This document shows positions 24,749 to 27,418 of a DNA stretch of 27,418 nt, piece by piece. The notes below the pieces were generated by a model that saw only the letters and a program-made list of their open reading frames with translations, did no database searches and had not been told where the DNA came from. Source of the stretch: an uncultured Eubacteriales bacterium (lineage in GTDB: Bacteria; Bacillota; Clostridia; Oscillospirales; Oscillospiraceae); assembly GCA_900553805.1 (NCBI GenBank), contig USEU01000024.1:1-27418 (forward strand), written 5' to 3'. Both the position numbers and the translations under genes were made by a program. Each line of letters opens with the position of its first letter. Positions within the stretch are counted from its first letter, which is position 1.

Positions 24749-25367
24749 AGTATGACACTCTGCACGGCTCCGTGAGCCAGTGGTCCAGGAAGCGCAGCTG
24801 CTGCTCCGTGTGGAACCAGTGCTCCCCGCCGGGCATGACGGTGAGGGATGCGCCGCACCGCTCCGCAAAGGCTGTGACGGTCTCCAGGGAGGTCAGATTG
24901 TCCTTTTCGCCGTACAGGATGCGGGTGGGAACGCGCCAGGAGATCGGGTGCTCCCGCACATCGCACAGATAACGCCAGGACAGCGTTTCCCCGAACTGGG
25001 TGGGGATCTCCAGCCGCTGCGCAAGCTCCCCTTCCGTCACGCTGGCCCACTGCATCATATTGCCGATCAGCTTTTCCATGTCCACCACGGGGGAGATAAG
25101 CCAGGCGTTATCCACCAGCGTTTCATCCAGCGCGGACAGGGAGAAAAACGCGCCGATGCTGTTCGCCACCAGGGTGAGCGTTTCACAGCGCTCCCGCAGG
25201 GCGGCAAAGAACGGCGGGAATTCCTCCCGAGCCTCCCAGGGCGTCTGGGTGCGGTAATCAAAGCCAAGGACCTCGCTGCCCGGGAACAGGGGCTTATAGT
25301 GCTCTGCCTCCCGGGCGCAGCCGCCCTTTCCATGGACGTACACCACAATATTCTTTGTATCCTGCAT
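24747..25367 (-). CDS. Alpha/beta hydrolase
   Basis: A 206-residue cytoplasmic hydrolase with no signal peptide. The oxyanion region is VVYVHGKGG near residue 12. The nucleophile elbow is VANSIGAFF, so a Ser in N-S-x-G context rather than the usual G-x-S-x-G. The acid is probably the Asp in LYGEKDNLTS, and the His is in MPGGEHWFH. Substrate not predictable. AAAGGAAC precedes the ATG, and a 48-residue ORF ends one base upstream, so translation is probably coupled. The last residues and the stop codon lie in the arm of a palindromic repeat, so the natural C-terminus may have been altered by it. Confidence 0.85.
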   Translation of the reverse strand: MQDTKNIVVYVHGKGGCAREAEHYKPLFPGSEVLGFDYRTQTPWEAREEFPPFFAALRERCETLTLVANSIGAFFSLSALDETLVDNAWLISPVVDMEKLIGNMMQWASVTEGELAQRLEIPTQFGETLSWRYLCDVREHPISWRVPTRILYGEKDNLTSLETVTAFAERCGASLTVMPGGEHWFHTEQQLRFLDHWLTEPCRVSY

Positions 25368-25368
25368 T

Positions 25369-25515
25369 TCAGTTCCTTTTTCCTTTCTTCCTGCCAGCCA
25401 GCTCCCTGACCCAAACGAAGCCTACCGTCGGCAGTGCGAAGCCGCCGGAGAGCAGGGACAGGACGGTTTCACAGGCATCCTCCCATTCGGGATGGTTTTT
25501 CATGAGATTTTTCAT
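25369..25515 (-). CDS. Small protein, 48 residues, upstream of the hydrolase
   Basis: A short ORF from ATG 25515 (a second in-frame ATG is at 25503) to a TGA one base before the hydrolase start. The product begins MKNLMKNHPEWEDACETVLS, has a moderately hydrophobic middle (LSLLSGGFALPTVGFVWV) and a basic tail (RKKGKRN). AGGAAA lies upstream. A consensus promoter precedes it. Codon bias is partly GC-rich. I do not recognise it; it could be a real small protein or a leader that couples translation to the hydrolase. Confidence 0.5.
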   Translation of the reverse strand: MKNLMKNHPEWEDACETVLSLLSGGFALPTVGFVWVRELAGRKKGKRN

Positions 25516-25546
25516 GGCAATTTCCTATTTTGAATATGCGTTGCAA

Positions 25547-25596
25547 AACATATGTTATGCATTGTGGATTATATCACTGACATGCATCAATGTCAA
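25547..25596 (-). promoter_or_regulatory. Promoter of the hydrolase operon with operator-like palindromes
   Basis: Minus strand TTGACA (25596-25591), 17-base spacer, TATAAT (25573-25568), fully consensus. The spacer contains TGACAT and ATGTCA arms (25578-25595). A 10-bp palindrome AACATATGTT lies at 25547-25556, near the expected transcription start. Repressor binding is likely; the regulator is not identified. Confidence 0.75.
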
Positions 25597-25606
25597 TAGA
25601 AGAAAC

Positions 25607-25688
25607 GGCAGCGCGCCGCGCAAAAGCAGCAGGGAGCCGCAGAAAATCGATCTTCTGCGGTTCCCCGGTTCGGGTCGCGCGGCGCTGC
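25607..25688. repeat. Nested GC-rich palindrome
   Basis: An inner stem pairs 25632-25644 (GGGAGCCGCAGAA) with 25653-25665, with one G-T pair. Outer arms GCAGCGCGCCGCGC and GCGCGGCGCTGC (25608-25621 and 25677-25688) also pair with one two-base offset. It may be the terminator of the minus-strand fragment that ends at 25696 or a short mobile repeat. Confidence 0.55.
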
Positions 25689-25695
25689 TATGGTG

Positions 25696-25914
25696 TTATT
25701 TCAGGTAATTCCCGGTCTCCTTTTCAAGGGACTGCCACACCGGGTACTGCGCGCCGCTCTCATCGAAGAATTTCTTCAGGTCCCGGTTCAGGGCGCTCAT
25801 TTCTTCAGTGGCATTCATGGCATGGTCGGAGGCGCAGATCTTGCCCAGACTGGTGGCGCACATGAGCTTGAAGAAGCGCAGGCAGGTCTTGCGATAGGCC
25901 GCCCCTTCAAAATT
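25696..25914 (-). pseudogene. C-terminal fragment of an unidentified protein
   Basis: From about 25914 down to the stop at 25696 the minus strand encodes 72 residues with strong GC3 bias, such as RKTCLRFFKLMCATSLGKIC and the final KETGNYLK. No start codon or ribosome site fits the beginning; the open frame continues only as the antisense of an ABC transporter gene. So this is the tail of a gene whose 5' part has been lost. I cannot assign a family. Confidence 0.55.
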
Positions 25915-26169
25915 CTGGATGAGGCCACAGCCAATGTGGACCCGGAGAATGAAAAAGAGCTGATGGAGGCGATCGATAAGCTGACCCGGGAGAAAACCGT
26001 CATCATGATCGCCCACCGGCTGAAAACTGTCCGTCACACCCAGCAGATCCTGGTAGTGGACAACGGGCGCATCGTCCAACGCGGCACTCACGACGAACTG
26101 ATGACACAAAGCGGCATCTACCGCCGCTTCATCCATACCCGCGAACAAGCCGTTGGCTGGAAGCTTTAG
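25909..26169 (+). pseudogene. C-terminal fragment of an ABC exporter ATPase
   Basis: The plus strand from 25909 encodes KILDEATANVDPENEKELM, IMIAHRLKTVRHTQQI and VDNGRIVQRGTHDELM. These are the Walker B end, D-loop, His switch and C-terminus of a fused permease-ATPase exporter (MsbA/MdlB type). Walker A, the signature motif and the whole membrane domain are missing. The open frame extends back to 25690, but that part is the antisense of another gene fragment. It therefore cannot be functional as a transporter. Confidence 0.8.
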
Positions 26170-26243
26170 ATGTTTCCTGCTTTACCGCACAGCGGACGTG
26201 TTCATTGTCAACGATCTTACTTGTAAAATTTCAAGCTTTATAA

Positions 26244-26310
26244 AGGCAACACCGCACAATTGTGTCTGCGAGCCGCAGCCGTCTTCTTGCCAAATTGTGC
26301 GGTGTTGCCT
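26244..26310. repeat. Complete 67-bp inverted-repeat element
   Basis: Perfect 18-bp terminal inverted repeats, AGGCAACACCGCACAATT (26244-26261) and its complement (26293-26310), enclose a 31-base centre with its own mini-hairpin CTGCG-AGC-CGCAG. AA lies on both sides, possibly a 2-bp target duplication. A second copy in opposite orientation is at the start of the window. The 26170-26243 stretch before it holds nothing I can name. Confidence 0.8.
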
Positions 26311-26366
26311 AAGAATCCAATATGAAAAGGTTACACCCATCATAACATTTTTTGCAAAAAAGAAAA

Positions 26367-26399
26367 GAGCCTGCTTTCCATGGTGCAGAAAGCAGGCTC
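26367..26399 (-). terminator. Terminator after the DUF4179-like gene
   Basis: Minus strand GAGCCTGCTTTC and GAAAGCAGGCTC form a perfect 12-bp stem with a 9-base loop, followed by TTTTCTTTTTT. Confidence 0.92.
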
Positions 26400-26408
26400 A
26401 GTTGGAAA

Positions 26409-27418
26409 TCAGTTGTCATGCAAAGGAATGTAATAGAACGTCTGAATAGTGGGATTCCCATTGGCATCCAGTTCCCAGCCCTTGTGGAACATCAGAGATT
26501 CCACCTGGCTGATATCCAGAATGGCATCGTATATATCCATCTCTGTAAAGTAGATCATGTTCTCCTGATCCTCAAAGCCGGAGGTGCTGGCGCCGCACAG
26601 ATGCTCACTGCCGTCCTTCATGCGAACACCCTGTACTGCCTGAGGAAGCTCCACCAGTTCGTCCCAGCCCTCCCAGTAATCATCTACCTGATAACGAGCA
26701 CGGATGGTTTTCTGGCCGATTTCCGCATCCAGCAGGATGACTTCGCTGTCCCCGATTTTGACATTGGGCGTGATGGAGATGCTGTCGCTGGTGCCGGTCA
26801 GGGTCCACTTCAGTTCCCAGTTGCCCTTTACCTGAGGTACGAACTCACCCGTCTTTGTATGGGGCTGGAAATCAATGCTGCTAAAAGTGAACACGATCTC
26901 TTTGCCCATATAGCGTCCATCCGTTTCATGGAAGTTGATGTAGTGGGTATATTCCAGACTTCCATCCTCGGCCACATAATCCAGAATCGCGGGGCTGAAA
27001 GGCTTGGTGTCATCGTATTTCACCGGACTTCCATCGGAGGCGTAGACCCATTCTCCCTTGTCATTCCGGGTAGTGCCGTCATAGAAACCTCCGGTTTGGC
27101 TTACGGAATAATCCCGCTTTCCGTCAATGGTAACCCTGGGCCAGGCAAAGGGTTCTTCACCTTCCGGAAGTTCAAAGCCCTCGATTCGGAAGGTGATCTC
27201 TGCCCGATAGTTATCCACAATGGACTGCACCGCAGTGATGGTAACGCCCTGATCGGTGACGGACAGAACCTCGTCGGAATTTTCTTTACCCTTGGTTTCC
27301 TCCAGCATTACGGACAGGCCGCTCTTTTCTGCCTGTTCCTTTACATCCTGCGAGGGGTTATAACGGGTTTGGGCGGTAGTTGACCAGCGGGTATAGACTG
27401 CCGCGGCGGTCATGGTAC
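26409..27418 (-). CDS. DUF4179-like extracytoplasmic protein, 5' end cut by the window edge
   Basis: The 334 visible residues lack a membrane segment and consist of beta-rich, Ig-like material with aromatic/acidic strands (YRAEITFRIEGFELPEGEEP, FTFSSIDFQP, GNWELKWTL). This resembles the outer domain of DUF4179/DUF5643 proteins, which follow a membrane helix and act like anti-sigma factors. The first visible Met (27413) has no ribosome site, and the frame remains open to the window end, so the true start and probable transmembrane anchor lie beyond 27418. Family assignment is by general likeness only; a sigma factor partner would be expected upstream. Confidence 0.6.
   Translation of the reverse strand, partial: TMTAAAVYTRWSTTAQTRYNPSQDVKEQAEKSGLSVMLEETKGKENSDEVLSVTDQGVTITAVQSIVDNYRAEITFRIEGFELPEGEEPFAWPRVTIDGKRDYSVSQTGGFYDGTTRNDKGEWVYASDGSPVKYDDTKPFSPAILDYVAEDGSLEYTHYINFHETDGRYMGKEIVFTFSSIDFQPHTKTGEFVPQVKGNWELKWTLTGTSDSISITPNVKIGDSEVILLDAEIGQKTIRARYQVDDYWEGWDELVELPQAVQGVRMKDGSEHLCGASTSGFEDQENMIYFTEMDIYDAILDISQVESLMFHKGWELDANGNPTIQTFYYIPLHDN

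Noticed and set aside
25690..25911. N-terminal half of the plus-strand ORF as part of the ABC protein
   Set aside because: Its sequence bears no likeness to an ABC exporter, and the opposite strand there shows genuine codon bias.

Overview
The window looks like chromosomal DNA from a GC-rich, Gram-positive gut Clostridium of the Oscillospiraceae/Ruminococcaceae type. The evidence is a SCIFF peptide with its radical-SAM maturase (a Clostridia hallmark), strong Shine-Dalgarno sites, consensus sigma-A promoters, an ANTAR regulator beside glnA, a sortase-anchored surface protein with InlB-like repeats, and very high third-position GC in most genes. The genus call is inference. No rRNA, tRNA, CRISPR array, phage module or complete insertion sequence was seen.

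Layout. (1) 1-4258: alanine racemase followed by two tandem, membrane-anchored CapA-family paralogues, one cell-envelope operon. (2) 4279-5072: rlmH on the minus strand and a 43-residue acidic small ORF on the plus strand. (3) 5074-9850: a nitrogen block. asnB-ilvE (minus) and glnA-ANTAR regulator (plus) diverge from a shared intergenic region. Both leaders carry a hairpin with the same hexaloop AAGGAT, nested in the 5' arm of an intrinsic terminator. This is an antitermination arrangement that the adjacent ANTAR protein could control. (4) 9936-11537: pyrG. (5) 11795-15280: an apgM-type phosphomutase, serC and serA, a serine-biosynthesis operon with no serB. (6) 15337-18263: SCIFF peptide, SCIFF maturase and a translationally coupled Orn/Lys/Arg-decarboxylase-fold protein (minus). 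(7) 18308-20718: a frayed small ORF, then a TetR regulator with an ABC-2 exporter. (8) 20871-24227: a 1118-residue cell-wall-anchored repeat protein. (9) 24228-26400: an unstable segment with palindromic repeats, an alpha/beta hydrolase with a coupled 48-residue ORF, and two gene fragments joined head to head. (10) 26409-27418: the extracytoplasmic part of a DUF4179-like protein, cut by the window edge.

The most interesting item is the paired asnB/glnA leader switch beside the ANTAR gene, whose receiver domain lacks the phospho-acceptor Asp. Next come the SCIFF operon with a seventh cysteine and a coupled PLP enzyme, the three-cysteine repeats of the surface protein, and a 67-bp inverted-repeat element found near both ends of the window in opposite orientations. 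All family calls come from motif recognition by eye; no database search was run.
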